A stretch of DNA of 64,000 nt from JAMLHH01 sp037189845 (GCA_037189845.1 JBBCIS010000003.1:558001-622000), one strand, 5' to 3'. Positions 35,550 to 45,265 are shown, counted from the first letter of the stretch. Numbers and translations are program-made. Notes: generated from the sequence alone by a model not told the origin.

Positions 35550-37726
35550 CGCTGAAGATATACAGCCACATCATCTACCAGAATTTCCTGTGAGGAGATC
35601 TTCAATTTGACTTTGGTTGTTTCATTATTCAATGACAAAGGAAAATCTACACAAAACCACCCTTTCCGATAATTATATGTGTGGGTGTGTCTTTCTCTCC
35701 AGTCTCTGATAAAAATCTCCTGACCGTCTACAACCTGATATGCACTGACGATCGGAATTTCTGAATCTTCGTTATGCTTAGGAACATACCAGAAAAGCAC
35801 TCTGACAGTTTTATCTTTCTTGTCATCAGCCACTTCAAACTCTATAATCTCATGCGAATCCTGTTTTGTTTCCACAAAAAGATGTCCGTTTTTCTGCCGA
35901 TCAAATTTATTGACAGCAAGCAATGTATATGCTGAAGTATCTATCCAGTCAGGATGTCTTTCCTCTGTGGACAAATGCTTTAAATCTTTTATATCAATAC
36001 TATAAAGCGCTAAACCATCTACTGTATTCAACCAGACAGCATTTTTTATCAGGGGAATATTTTCATACTGATGCTTCTCTTCTGCCAGAACCAAACATTT
36101 TCTATCGGGATCAAATTTTTCCAGTACTGGTTTGGGAGATGTAAAAAATCCCGATAGCTGCACCAGCTCCATATTCTTCGAATAAGAGACTCTTGAGGAA
36201 TGCACTGTAGCTACCGGCAAATGATAAAAATATGAAAACCAGAAATAATGGATTTTTGCAGTCCAATCTGCATCCAGCCAAATGACCTCCGTTCCTTCTG
36301 TAGATGCCGGATATGGAATAATACATTGATACTGTTCCAGATCTCCCGCTTTTGAAAACAATTCTTCAGCTTTTGATTTAAAGTGATGATAAGCATCCAG
36401 TTTACCGTACTCCCAAAAATCTGATCTTATTTTCCGGCTGTTGTTGAGAATATCTTTAAAAGAAATCAACAGGCAAATGACCATTACCAAAGAGATGCTT
36501 TTAGGATATTCCAGATATAAACGACTCAGATAAACAAATACAAAAACCAGATAGACATAATAAAAGACTACAACAAATCTTCCGGTTCCTCTGAATTGTT
36601 TCAATGGAGCAATCAAATCTATCAGTCCATCACTCCACCTGAATGGAATAAAAAAAGCAAATAACAGTACAGGTAATGATGCGAGTAACCAATGAACCGC
36701 CGAATTATATTCCGGTTCCGCTTTCCATCTTTTTCTGATCAAAGCAAAAATCCCGTTTGCCAGTAATAAGATCAGTACCAGCAAGCCAAAAACCGTGATA
36801 TATCCATGTCCTTCAGTATAGTAAGGTGATATCTTAGGAAATCTCTCTATAAAAAAAGCTTTCAGATCTCCGGTCAAAGGCAATAGCAGATCATACCACC
36901 GACAGGCAAACTCCTTTGCTCCCCACGCATTTACAGGTCTGTCTTCCACATGGTCCAGCAGACGTATCGCCACCTGAAACATGATCAGCGGAGCAACAGC
37001 GCAAAGCAGTTTTTTCCAGAAAAACTTTTTATAAATAAAAGATGCAATGAGCTCAAATGAAGCGAAAAGAAATAACAACATCAGCATGAGGTAAGGATGT
37101 ATAAATCCTGTGAGGAATACTCCGAATGCAAATGGGATGTAAGGAAATATTTTTTTCTGTGCGGACAGACAGATATACCACCACCAGAACATCGGAATGA
37201 TACCCATATTACCCAATGCAAAATGAGACGCAAACCTGAATATCTGAGGTGATAAAAGAACAATTACAAACGTTCCTATAAAAGTGAAGTAGCTATTTTT
37301 TGTATAATAGAACAGAATTTTAAAGAGAAAAAAGCCACACAGCCATAGATTGAATAATAGAATGAGATGAATATAAAGAACCGGGGATTCTACCTGAAAA
37401 TGGAAGACAGATTCCAATCCTTTGATCACCCACACCCACAATGGCTGAGCATCCATATATACCACCAATTCTTCATACGGATAGAATAATCCTGAGAAAT
37501 CAAACCCTTTGTCATACTTCAGATAATAGGCAAATGTGTAAAGATTCTTGATTCCGTCGCCGGTGTACTCCGCAAGATTTTTACCTACAGGAAGGTATAT
37601 CTCATGATTCAGCACTAAAAAAACCAGCACAATAAAAATACTCCATAAAGCAGCGGGCAGCTGACGATGGAGCCGGTCGCATATAAGACTTTTCATGCTC
37701 TCAGTTTTTTTAGCTATGGATGCCAT
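35546..37726 (-). CDS. Large polytopic GT-C-like membrane protein A
   Basis: 726 residues (716 if the ATG at 37696 is used): about 11-13 helices in residues 1-440, then a soluble C-terminal region of some 250 residues ending in a beta-rich domain. The first outer loop has YTGDGIKNLYTFAYYL with an acidic pair, where GT-C enzymes keep a catalytic Asp; a later loop has KQFRGTGRFVVVFYY. The same pattern is in the next gene upstream, so the two are paralogues. No named family is recognised. It follows that gene with a 13-base overlap and ends convergently on the GT2 gene (shared CTAA). Confidence 0.75.
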   Translation of the reverse strand: MASIAKKTESMKSLICDRLHRQLPAALWSIFIVLVFLVLNHEIYLPVGKNLAEYTGDGIKNLYTFAYYLKYDKGFDFSGLFYPYEELVVYMDAQPLWVWVIKGLESVFHFQVESPVLYIHLILLFNLWLCGFFLFKILFYYTKNSYFTFIGTFVIVLLSPQIFRFASHFALGNMGIIPMFWWWYICLSAQKKIFPYIPFAFGVFLTGFIHPYLMLMLLFLFASFELIASFIYKKFFWKKLLCAVAPLIMFQVAIRLLDHVEDRPVNAWGAKEFACRWYDLLLPLTGDLKAFFIERFPKISPYYTEGHGYITVFGLLVLILLLANGIFALIRKRWKAEPEYNSAVHWLLASLPVLLFAFFIPFRWSDGLIDLIAPLKQFRGTGRFVVVFYYVYLVFVFVYLSRLYLEYPKSISLVMVICLLISFKDILNNSRKIRSDFWEYGKLDAYHHFKSKAEELFSKAGDLEQYQCIIPYPASTEGTEVIWLDADWTAKIHYFWFSYFYHLPVATVHSSRVSYSKNMELVQLSGFFTSPKPVLEKFDPDRKCLVLAEEKHQYENIPLIKNAVWLNTVDGLALYSIDIKDLKHLSTEERHPDWIDTSAYTLLAVNKFDRQKNGHLFVETKQDSHEIIEFEVADDKKDKTVRVLFWYVPKHNEDSEIPIVSAYQVVDGQEIFIRDWRERHTHTYNYRKGWFCVDFPLSLNNETTKVKLKISSQEILVDDVAVYLQR

Positions 37727-39528
37727 TCATATAAATCATATCTTCCCGCTGACTTCAGATGACGAAGATTTTCCACAAACGATTTGCCGTTCCGAATGAC
37801 ATTTTTGGGCACTTCTCTCTCCGGCAGCTGATCATCTGTCAAACCTTCATAAAACGCTTTATCAAAGACCACCAACACCGGCTTACTTTTATCTATGTGC
37901 TCTTCCAGGTATTTTTTCTGTCCTGTTTCTTCATAAAAAATACTCATCAGAGATTGAGCTTCCACTACTGGTGTACGGGACATTTTACAACCCATATTGG
38001 GCAAATTGGTGGCTAAACTCAGCATTGAAGTGAATTTAAAAAAATCCTCATCCGGATCTATTGTAAAATCATAATTCTCACATCCTACATGATAAAAAGG
38101 AACCGGTAAAATCGCCTGATATTTTTTGGCGTCCATATCTTTTAATAATTCCTGCGTATCCGCTTCAATGTATTTAGAATGGAAAATATTCAGACTGTTT
38201 GCCTGGCTACCGTTTTTAGCAAATAAGAAAGCTTCAAAAACCCCGGTCAATACTACCGGTAAAACCAGATATTTCCATTTACCGGATCTGTAAAGTATGC
38301 CCAGAAAATAAACCAGCGCAATATTTGCCGACCAGAAAAATGCCCACCCGAATCTGCTCAGGCACCTGAATTGTTCAATTCTGTCTGTGAGAAAATGTAG
38401 ATAAAAAAACGGATTCAGATAATTGGTGAAAGATCTCTCTCCAATCCGCACTTCTTCGCCCAAAGCTATAAACAAACACAGCAGACCCGAAATTCCTAAG
38501 GTTAGTATCGTAAAGAAATGCGGAGATTCCAGCCAGCTTTTCCATTTTAGAGCAGCTAAGAAAAAGACAACTATTCCTAATAAAAAAGCTCCGCCGATAT
38601 ACATGTATGACTCATACGTCACAGGAGGAATTTCCCACCCTATCCACGAACGGAACGGAATGAAATCCGGATTTCTGTAAATTGATCTGAAGGATAATTT
38701 CCAGTCGTCAAACCCATAACCTTCTGCAAAAGATTGTCTCAGCTCGGGCTTCGGATCCAGCAGCATCAGAATACCCATTGCTATCACAAATGAAATCACC
38801 AGACTGCTCAACAGTAGAAACGCAGGGGATTTAAAGGCAGATCTCTTTTTTTGAATGAGTTCCGACAAAAACCATATTCCTGCAAAAAATCCTGCAAAAA
38901 CAGCGATGATCGCCAGGTAATAAACATGAATAAAGGTAACCGCAATAAAAAATATCATCCAGAGCGGTATCTGTCTGTAAAGTGATTTGTAATCTGAAAC
39001 CAGTGTTTTTTTATGAAAATACAGCAACAGCCATATAGCCATAGGGACCACCCAGCTAAAGCTCAGATTGAGATGTCCGCTGTACAGCCTTTCTACCTGC
39101 GGAGAAATCCAGGGAAGAATAACTGCAAATACAAATGACAGCGCCGGAGGAATTGCCAATAAATCAAAGATCTTATACAGAATCCATGCTGTAAAAATGA
39201 TGCTGAACAGGCAAAAAGTATTGTAAAAAACCAGATCATATTCTGCCCATTCCGGAAAAACCACTAACAGCGACTTAAACAAGACAGACAGCAGCGGAGT
39301 ATTATCAGTGAAAGAAATAAAATCTCCGTACGGATAATTCATCTGCCGGTATACTTTCCCGAAATCATCCTGCAACACATAGGAGTGAAAGGTCAGATAA
39401 TTTTTAAATCCGTCATATGCATTGCAAAACAAATGCTCAAAGGGCATCTGAAAAAATCTTTTAAAAGAAACCAATACAATGATTGCTTCGACGATGATAA
39501 TACTAAAAGGAACCATCCATTTCTTCAT
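37714..39528 (-). CDS. Large polytopic GT-C-like membrane protein B
   Basis: 604 residues from the ATG at 39528, which starts directly with a basic stretch and helix 1; the longer frame from 39678 adds a 50-residue soluble leader and overlaps the divergent gene. Contains NAYDGFKNYLTFHSYVL in the first outer loop and EQFRCLSRFGWAFFW later, matching GDGIKN and KQFRGTGRF in the paralogue downstream. About 11-13 helices and a soluble C-terminal part of about 130 residues. Probable inverting GT-C glycosyltransferase or a related periplasmic transferase; inferred from topology and the loop motif. Confidence 0.72.
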   Translation of the reverse strand: MKKWMVPFSIIIVEAIIVLVSFKRFFQMPFEHLFCNAYDGFKNYLTFHSYVLQDDFGKVYRQMNYPYGDFISFTDNTPLLSVLFKSLLVVFPEWAEYDLVFYNTFCLFSIIFTAWILYKIFDLLAIPPALSFVFAVILPWISPQVERLYSGHLNLSFSWVVPMAIWLLLYFHKKTLVSDYKSLYRQIPLWMIFFIAVTFIHVYYLAIIAVFAGFFAGIWFLSELIQKKRSAFKSPAFLLLSSLVISFVIAMGILMLLDPKPELRQSFAEGYGFDDWKLSFRSIYRNPDFIPFRSWIGWEIPPVTYESYMYIGGAFLLGIVVFFLAALKWKSWLESPHFFTILTLGISGLLCLFIALGEEVRIGERSFTNYLNPFFYLHFLTDRIEQFRCLSRFGWAFFWSANIALVYFLGILYRSGKWKYLVLPVVLTGVFEAFLFAKNGSQANSLNIFHSKYIEADTQELLKDMDAKKYQAILPVPFYHVGCENYDFTIDPDEDFFKFTSMLSLATNLPNMGCKMSRTPVVEAQSLMSIFYEETGQKKYLEEHIDKSKPVLVVFDKAFYEGLTDDQLPEREVPKNVIRNGKSFVENLRHLKSAGRYDLYEWHP

Positions 39529-39632
39529 CCGAAAAACGTTGTCAAAAGATACAGTTAATAAATCTATTGGAAACTGCTGTTGCCATACCGCAATCCCAGC
39601 TACCTTAAACGTGCAACAAATGTAGAAATATT

Positions 39633-39640
39633 TATCTTTG
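39633..39640 (+). promoter_or_regulatory. -7 box upstream of the 39660 gene
   Basis: TATCTTTG, full TAnnTTTG match, 19 bases before the TTG start codon at 39660. It supports that start over a later ATG. No clear -33. Confidence 0.5.
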
Positions 39641-39659
39641 GTTAAATACGAATTCCCCG

Positions 39660-41081
39660 TTGAAAACAAGTCAATCAAATCTTTACAGAGCCGTCATAAT
39701 ACTGGCAGGCTGTTTCATCTTGTTTGAATTGTACTATGCATTTCAGCAATACCTGCACTCCCCGTTTGACGGTGATTTTCTGCCTGTTTATCTGCCTACA
39801 GATAATTACCGGCAGGTATTGCAGGATCCGTTTGGTTTTGGGCTCCTGAAAACAAAAGAGACATATTCTGCCACCAATAGATTTTTTTCCCATTTCGCAC
39901 TGATCCAATGGTTTAATGGCGGCATAAAGATCTCTGAAATATTTTCGCTCGATCCTGCAGAAAGTCTTTTTATCACCAGCGCTGCATTCAGCTGGCTGAT
40001 CCATATTGGATTATCCTGGATGTTACTCAGATATATCAGCGTATTTCAGAAAATTTCGTGGCAAGGTTCAATCATCGCCTATGCTTTCATCCTGAGTTTT
40101 TTTCATTTCGGCACCTCTTCCTACATGCAGATTGCATTGATAGATCATGCAGTTACTTATACCTTTTTTTATGGATTGCCTGTTTTACTGCTTTTGCTAT
40201 TTTACTGGCCATTTTATAAAAGAATTTTCCGACCTCAGCCATTCAGATTGTATGAACTCCTGGCATTAGCAGCCGGCGTGATCGTCATTCCTTTCTTCGG
40301 AGGATTTATGGCTCCACTCCTGCTTTTTATCAATGGAATTGTCATTCCCGCTTGCTTATTTTGGGGATGGAGAAAATCATTTCCTTCCAATTCAAAAACT
40401 ATCTTGCTATATCTTTCAGCGATTACCATTTGGGCATTATACTCATTCTACATAGGCTCTTTTAACAATGAGAATGCTTCAGATGTACTATTAACAGAGA
40501 GATACTTCATTCTATTCAAAGGACTTGTCGAGTATTTCACCTATTCTATGATCTATGTCTGGATAGCAGGAATTCTACTTCTTAATTATTTTCTGCTGAG
40601 AAGATCTGTAGCTAATATCACCCTGATATATGCTTTATTTATCGGAGTTATTGCCTTATATATTTTCTCTCTGCCACTCGGAGGTTACCGGCATTATCGC
40701 CCCTGGATCATCCGGTACGACGTGATGACACCTGTTACATTGTTATTGATCTGGGCAATTATATCCGGAGGAATTTTTCTTTTGAAAAAATACCAGCATA
40801 CAAATCTGTTTAGCAAACTCTCATTGGTATATTTCATCTTCTTTATTCTGTTTGGGATATCTGATTATCACAGATATGACAAAAGAGATTTTCAAAAGAA
40901 GCAGTTGCAGCAAATCCAAAATGCTGAAAACAACTCAACTGTTTTCCTGAATAAAGATGAGCCACTATTGATTTGGTTTCCAGATGAATTTGGTCCACAT
41001 CACCAAAAAAACATCATGGATTTTATGAAAAGATGGAAAATGATTCCTCCCGATAAAGAAGTAACCATCATTTACCAATAA
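39660..41081 (+). CDS. Polytopic GT-C-like membrane protein C
   Basis: 473 residues with about ten helices and a short soluble C-terminus. Start is a TTG (39660) supported by a promoter box 19 bases upstream. The first outer loop reads HSPFDGDFLPVYLPTD, again an Asp-Gly-Asp loop after helix 1 as in GT-C enzymes, but the rest is not clearly paralogous to the two minus-strand proteins. Family not recognised. It faces away from protein B and ends one base from the MFS gene stop. Confidence 0.7.
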   Translation: MKTSQSNLYRAVIILAGCFILFELYYAFQQYLHSPFDGDFLPVYLPTDNYRQVLQDPFGFGLLKTKETYSATNRFFSHFALIQWFNGGIKISEIFSLDPAESLFITSAAFSWLIHIGLSWMLLRYISVFQKISWQGSIIAYAFILSFFHFGTSSYMQIALIDHAVTYTFFYGLPVLLLLLFYWPFYKRIFRPQPFRLYELLALAAGVIVIPFFGGFMAPLLLFINGIVIPACLFWGWRKSFPSNSKTILLYLSAITIWALYSFYIGSFNNENASDVLLTERYFILFKGLVEYFTYSMIYVWIAGILLLNYFLLRRSVANITLIYALFIGVIALYIFSLPLGGYRHYRPWIIRYDVMTPVTLLLIWAIISGGIFLLKKYQHTNLFSKLSLVYFIFFILFGISDYHRYDKRDFQKKQLQQIQNAENNSTVFLNKDEPLLIWFPDEFGPHHQKNIMDFMKRWKMIPPDKEVTIIYQ

Positions 41082-41082
41082 G

Positions 41083-42372
41083 TTATCGTTCTACATAGTC
41101 CAGCTCTTTTCCGAAAGTCTCTTCCAGAAAATAAGTAGCAATAAATGCCACTATAAATACTGCTCCGGTAATGGAAACGGAGGCAAACAATATTCCGGAA
41201 ATCGGATCTTCTTTTGGAAGCATAGATTTGAACAATTCTGACAGCGGCCATACTGCTCCCCTCACAAAATTAGGGATCGTATTGGATGATAACGCTCTGA
41301 TATTGGTACCGAACTGTTCGGCTGCATTCGTCACAAATAATGCCCAGTAACCTGCAGCAAATCCTAATATTGTACACATGACTTTGAAATAGGTAACGCT
41401 TACATTTTTATTAAAAAGGTATACTGTACAGGTAACAAACAAAATGATCTGGAAAGTAAGAATGATCTTTTTTCTGGTTTTAAATACCTGGCTGAACATA
41501 CCGCTGGCAAAATCTCCTATACACAATCCTATATAGGCAAACATGATGCTGTCACTGACTTTAACTTCTCCTTCCACTCCTAAAGCCATCGCTATTTTGT
41601 CTGACTGGCCTACTAAAATCCCTATCACCAACCAAATGGGCAAACCGAGCAATATAGAGTTGAGATACTTGAAAAATCTTTTTTTATCATTAAAAAACAA
41701 AGCAACATTGCCTTTAGACACAGAATCTTTTGCCTGGATCTCTTTGAACATACCGGACTCAAATGCTCCTGCACGCATCACCAGAAGCCCTAAACCCATG
41801 ATGCCTCCCAACAGATAAGCAATCTGCCAGTTGGCAAACTGAACTCCTGTTATCGGATATATCAGATCAGCAATCACATGTCCTTCTTTACCTACCAAAG
41901 AGGCTACTACCGCTCCACAGACACCCACCGTTACTATTGTCATTGTACCCCAGCCCCGGTTTTTCTTGTCCATAGACTCTACAACCAGAGTGATTCCGGC
42001 ACCCAGCTCACCCGCTAATCCAACTCCTGCAATAAATCTCAAAATACTGTAACTGGTGATATCATAAGCGAATGCATTGGCAATATTGGCCATAGAATAC
42101 ATCAAAATAGAACCGAACATGACGGACACCCGTCCTTTTTTGTCACCATAGATCCCCCACAGGATCCCGCCTACCAGCATACCTACCATCTGATAGCTGA
42201 AAAGATTCATTTCATACGTGATCAAATCCTCCATCGACAAATGGCCGAAGAGATCTATCAGACTTTCCTTCTTGACGACATTAAAAAGTATTAAATCATA
42301 GATATCAACAAAATACCCGAGTGAAGCTACCAGTACCAGCAAACCTACTTTCTTGGTCGAAGATGGAGTCAT
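41083..42372 (-). CDS. MFS transporter
   Basis: 429 residues, 12 predicted helices, with the major-facilitator motif GGILWGIYGDKKGRVSV (loop 2-3) and RFIAGVGLAGELGAGITLV (helix 4), resembling the sugar/metabolite:H+ symporter subgroup (GELG-type). Asp residues in helix 1 (YFVDIYDLILFN) fit a proton-coupled importer. Substrate unknown. Confidence 0.88.
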   Translation of the reverse strand: MTPSSTKKVGLLVLVASLGYFVDIYDLILFNVVKKESLIDLFGHLSMEDLITYEMNLFSYQMVGMLVGGILWGIYGDKKGRVSVMFGSILMYSMANIANAFAYDITSYSILRFIAGVGLAGELGAGITLVVESMDKKNRGWGTMTIVTVGVCGAVVASLVGKEGHVIADLIYPITGVQFANWQIAYLLGGIMGLGLLVMRAGAFESGMFKEIQAKDSVSKGNVALFFNDKKRFFKYLNSILLGLPIWLVIGILVGQSDKIAMALGVEGEVKVSDSIMFAYIGLCIGDFASGMFSQVFKTRKKIILTFQIILFVTCTVYLFNKNVSVTYFKVMCTILGFAAGYWALFVTNAAEQFGTNIRALSSNTIPNFVRGAVWPLSELFKSMLPKEDPISGILFASVSITGAVFIVAFIATYFLEETFGKELDYVER

Positions 42373-42603
42373 GAAAAAATTTATTTATGCAATGGTAAAA
42401 AAAATATGTGAATTTTTAGAAATGAGCAATTCAGTAATTTAAAAAATGTAAAATGACTAATCTAATCCCTCTCTTTTTATCCTTTTTGAAATGGAGCATT
42501 AAAAGCAAATAAAGCATTAATGAGTAGAGAAGGACATACCCGGGCATAGTGCGCTTAATCTTTCATTAGCTATTTATTATTCACATGATAGCACATGTTT
42601 CCC

Positions 42604-42611
42604 TACCTTTG
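42604..42611 (+). promoter_or_regulatory. -7 box at obgE
   Basis: TACCTTTG, full -7 match, ending 5 bases before the obgE ATG at 42617; implies a leaderless mRNA. No -33 TTTG at normal spacing. Confidence 0.55.
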
Positions 42612-42616
42612 CAGCT

Positions 42617-43621
42617 ATGGAAGGTGGCAATTTTGTTGACTATGTGAAAATTTTTATGCGTTCCGGAAAGGGCGGCCCGGGTGCTGTTTCTTTCTGGAGA
42701 GAAAAATTCGTAGCCAAAGGAGGTCCTGATGGTGGTGACGGGGGACGCGGAGGACACATTATCCTTAAAGCCAACAAACAGCTCTGGACATTATTGCACC
42801 TGAAATATCGCAAACATATTCATGCTGATGATGGAAACCGCGGAGAAGGCGGAGTCCGTTCAGGAGCTACCGGTAAAGATATTATCATAGAAGTACCGTT
42901 GGGGACAGTCGTTCGTGATGCAGAAACCGGAGAAAGAATGGCTGAAGTCATGGAAGATGGTGAAGAAGTCATCTTAATGAAAGGTGGACGCGGAGGTTTA
43001 GGCAATAACAACTTTAAAAGTGCCACTAACCAGGTACCTCATTATGCTCAACCTGGTGAGGAAGGAACAGAAGGCTGGGTCATTCTGGAATTGAAAGTAT
43101 TAGCGGATGTCGGTCTTGTAGGATTTCCCAATGCCGGCAAAAGCACCCTTCTTTCTGTGGTAAGTGCTGCAAAACCAGCTATTGCTGATTATGCATTTAC
43201 TACAATAGTTCCTAATCTGGGGATGGTCAATTACCGTGATAACCAATCTTTCGTGATGGCAGACATTCCCGGCATTATAGAAGATGCACACAAAGGAAGA
43301 GGTTTAGGCATCCGGTTCCTGAGGCATATCGAAAGAAATGCGGTGCTATTGTTCTTAGTACCCGCTGACAGTGAAGATATCCGGAAAGATTATGAGATTT
43401 TGCTCAACGAGCTGGGGCAATACAATCCTGAGCTTTTACTAAAAGACAGAATTTTAGGTATCAGTAAAAGTGACCTGCTGGATGACGAACTGAAAATTCT
43501 TATCAAAGCAGAATTACCAAAAGATGTACCTTGTGTATTCTTTTCGGCAGTGACACAAAACAATCTGACAGAACTAAAAGATGTGCTCTGGAGAGCCATC
43601 AACAGAAATCCTGTAGCATAA
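42617..43621 (+). CDS. obgE: GTPase Obg
   Basis: 334 residues. Glycine-rich Obg fold (about 4-160: RSGKGGPGAVSF, GGDGGRGGH, GGRGGLGNNNF) and a G domain with G1 GFPNAGKST (about 166-174), the switch segment TTIVPNLG and G3 DIPGIIEDAHKGRGLG. G4 reads SKSD instead of the usual NKxD, and G5 FSAVT. No C-terminal OCT domain, as in many Bacteroidota. Essential GTPase in 50S subunit assembly and stress control. Monocistronic, with its own promoter and terminator. Confidence 0.97.
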   Translation: MEGGNFVDYVKIFMRSGKGGPGAVSFWREKFVAKGGPDGGDGGRGGHIILKANKQLWTLLHLKYRKHIHADDGNRGEGGVRSGATGKDIIIEVPLGTVVRDAETGERMAEVMEDGEEVILMKGGRGGLGNNNFKSATNQVPHYAQPGEEGTEGWVILELKVLADVGLVGFPNAGKSTLLSVVSAAKPAIADYAFTTIVPNLGMVNYRDNQSFVMADIPGIIEDAHKGRGLGIRFLRHIERNAVLLFLVPADSEDIRKDYEILLNELGQYNPELLLKDRILGISKSDLLDDELKILIKAELPKDVPCVFFSAVTQNNLTELKDVLWRAINRNPVA

Positions 43622-43641
43622 TTAAAAGAATACATTTCAAG

Positions 43642-43664
43642 AGCCTGCTTTCGCAGGCTTTTTT
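43642..43664 (+). terminator. Intrinsic terminator after obgE
   Basis: Stem AGCCTGC/GCAGGCT (43642-43648 with 43653-43659), TTTC loop, followed by six T. Confidence 0.9.
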
Positions 43665-43751
43665 GTCAGGCAAAAATATTATGGCATAGGACATCCCGCA
43701 CTTAAACAAAAATTAACATTTCTCATATTTATTTCTTCCGGTTCGTAGTCG

Positions 43752-43759
43752 TATATTTG
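43752..43759 (+). promoter_or_regulatory. -7 box at guaB
   Basis: TATATTTG, full -7 match, ending only 3 bases before the guaB ATG at 43763; the mRNA should be leaderless. A TTG inside the box (43757) is in frame but cannot be a start codon if the box is used. Confidence 0.6.
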
Positions 43760-43762
43760 CAC

Positions 43763-45247
43763 ATGGGAAAGCTATCTCTTAATTCTTCAGATCATTTCTT
43801 AGGCGAAGGCCTCACATTTGATGATGTTTTATTAGTACCTCAATTCTCAGAGGTATTACCACGCGAAACAAGTACGATTTCCAAAGTCACCCGAAACATT
43901 CAACTTAATGTCCCTATTATGACTGCGGCCATGGATACGGTCACTGAAGCAGCAATGGCAATCGCTATTGCTCGTGAAGGCGGTATCGGTGTTTTACATA
44001 AAAACATGAGCATTCAGCGACAGGCTGAAGAGGTCAGAAAGGTAAAGAGATCGGAGAGCGGATTGATCATCGACCCGATTACTCTGAAAGGTGGGCAGAC
44101 GATTACTGAAGCAGTAGCTTTGATGTCTGAACACAAAATCGGCGGTATTCCTGTAGTAGATGACAATAATAAGCTTGTAGGTATCCTGACAAACCGGGAT
44201 TTGAGATTTTGTAAAAACCGTTCAGGCCTGGTACAGGACTATATGACTTCTGAGCAGATTATTACTGCTCCGGAAGGCACTACCTTAAAACAGGCGGAAG
44301 GTATTCTGGACGAATACAAGATCGAAAAACTCCCTGTAGTAGATGAAAACAATTACCTGGTAGGTTTAATTACCTACAAAGACATCTTGAAAGTAAAGAA
44401 CTATCCTAATTCCTGTAAAGATGAATTCGGAAGATTACGAGTTGCCGCAGCAGTAGGAGTTACCGCAGATATGATTGACCGCATCCGGGCTTTGGTCAAT
44501 GTAGGTGTGGACTTCGTTTGTATTGACACTGCACACGGCCATTCCAAAGGAGTCTTAGATGCAGTAAGATTAGCGAAACAAACTTTTCCAAATCTTGATA
44601 TCGTTGGAGGAAACGTTGCTACAGGTGCAGCAGCAAAAGCGTTGGCAGATGCAGGAGCAGATGGTGTCAAAGTAGGTGTTGGCCCTGGTTCTATCTGTAC
44701 AACCAGAGTGGTAGCCGGAGTCGGCGTTCCTCAGCTTTCAGCTATTTTCGAAGCGGCAGAAGCATTAAAAGGAACAGGAGTTCCGATTATTGCGGATGGT
44801 GGGATCAAATACACAGGTGATATTGTCAAAGCTATTGCTGCAGGAGCATCCGCAGTGATGGCAGGCTCATTATTTGCTGGCACAGAAGAATCTCCGGGCA
44901 AAACGATCATCTTTGAAGGCAGGAAATTCAAAGTATATCGTGGTATGGGTTCCGTAGAAGCTATGCAGGAAGGTTCTAAAGACAGATATTTTCAGGACGT
45001 GGAAGATGATATCAAAAAATTAGTGCCGGAAGGTATTGTTGGAAGAGTACCATACAAAGGATTTCTTTCTGAAGTAGTCTATCAATTCGTAGGCGGATTG
45101 AAAGCAGGAATGGGTTATTGCGGAGCAAAAGATATTCCTACCCTGCAACAAAACGCCCGCTTCGTAAAAATCACTGCATCGGGTATCAAAGAAAGTCATC
45201 CACACGATGTAACGATTACTCATGAAGCTCCTAACTATAGCAGATAA
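43763..45247 (+). CDS. guaB: IMP dehydrogenase
   Basis: 494 residues from the ATG at 43763. Oxidises IMP to XMP with NAD+, the committed step to GMP. TIM barrel interrupted by a CBS-domain pair (about 95-210: MSEHKIGGIPVVDD, GILDEYKIEKLPVVD). The catalytic loop GPGSICTT with the active Cys, the barrel motif IADGGIKYTGD, and the flap region YRGMGS are intact. Monocistronic, with its own promoter and a very strong terminator. Confidence 0.98.
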   Translation: MGKLSLNSSDHFLGEGLTFDDVLLVPQFSEVLPRETSTISKVTRNIQLNVPIMTAAMDTVTEAAMAIAIAREGGIGVLHKNMSIQRQAEEVRKVKRSESGLIIDPITLKGGQTITEAVALMSEHKIGGIPVVDDNNKLVGILTNRDLRFCKNRSGLVQDYMTSEQIITAPEGTTLKQAEGILDEYKIEKLPVVDENNYLVGLITYKDILKVKNYPNSCKDEFGRLRVAAAVGVTADMIDRIRALVNVGVDFVCIDTAHGHSKGVLDAVRLAKQTFPNLDIVGGNVATGAAAKALADAGADGVKVGVGPGSICTTRVVAGVGVPQLSAIFEAAEALKGTGVPIIADGGIKYTGDIVKAIAAGASAVMAGSLFAGTEESPGKTIIFEGRKFKVYRGMGSVEAMQEGSKDRYFQDVEDDIKKLVPEGIVGRVPYKGFLSEVVYQFVGGLKAGMGYCGAKDIPTLQQNARFVKITASGIKESHPHDVTITHEAPNYSR

Positions 45248-45265
45248 TTCAAGCGATTGATATAA

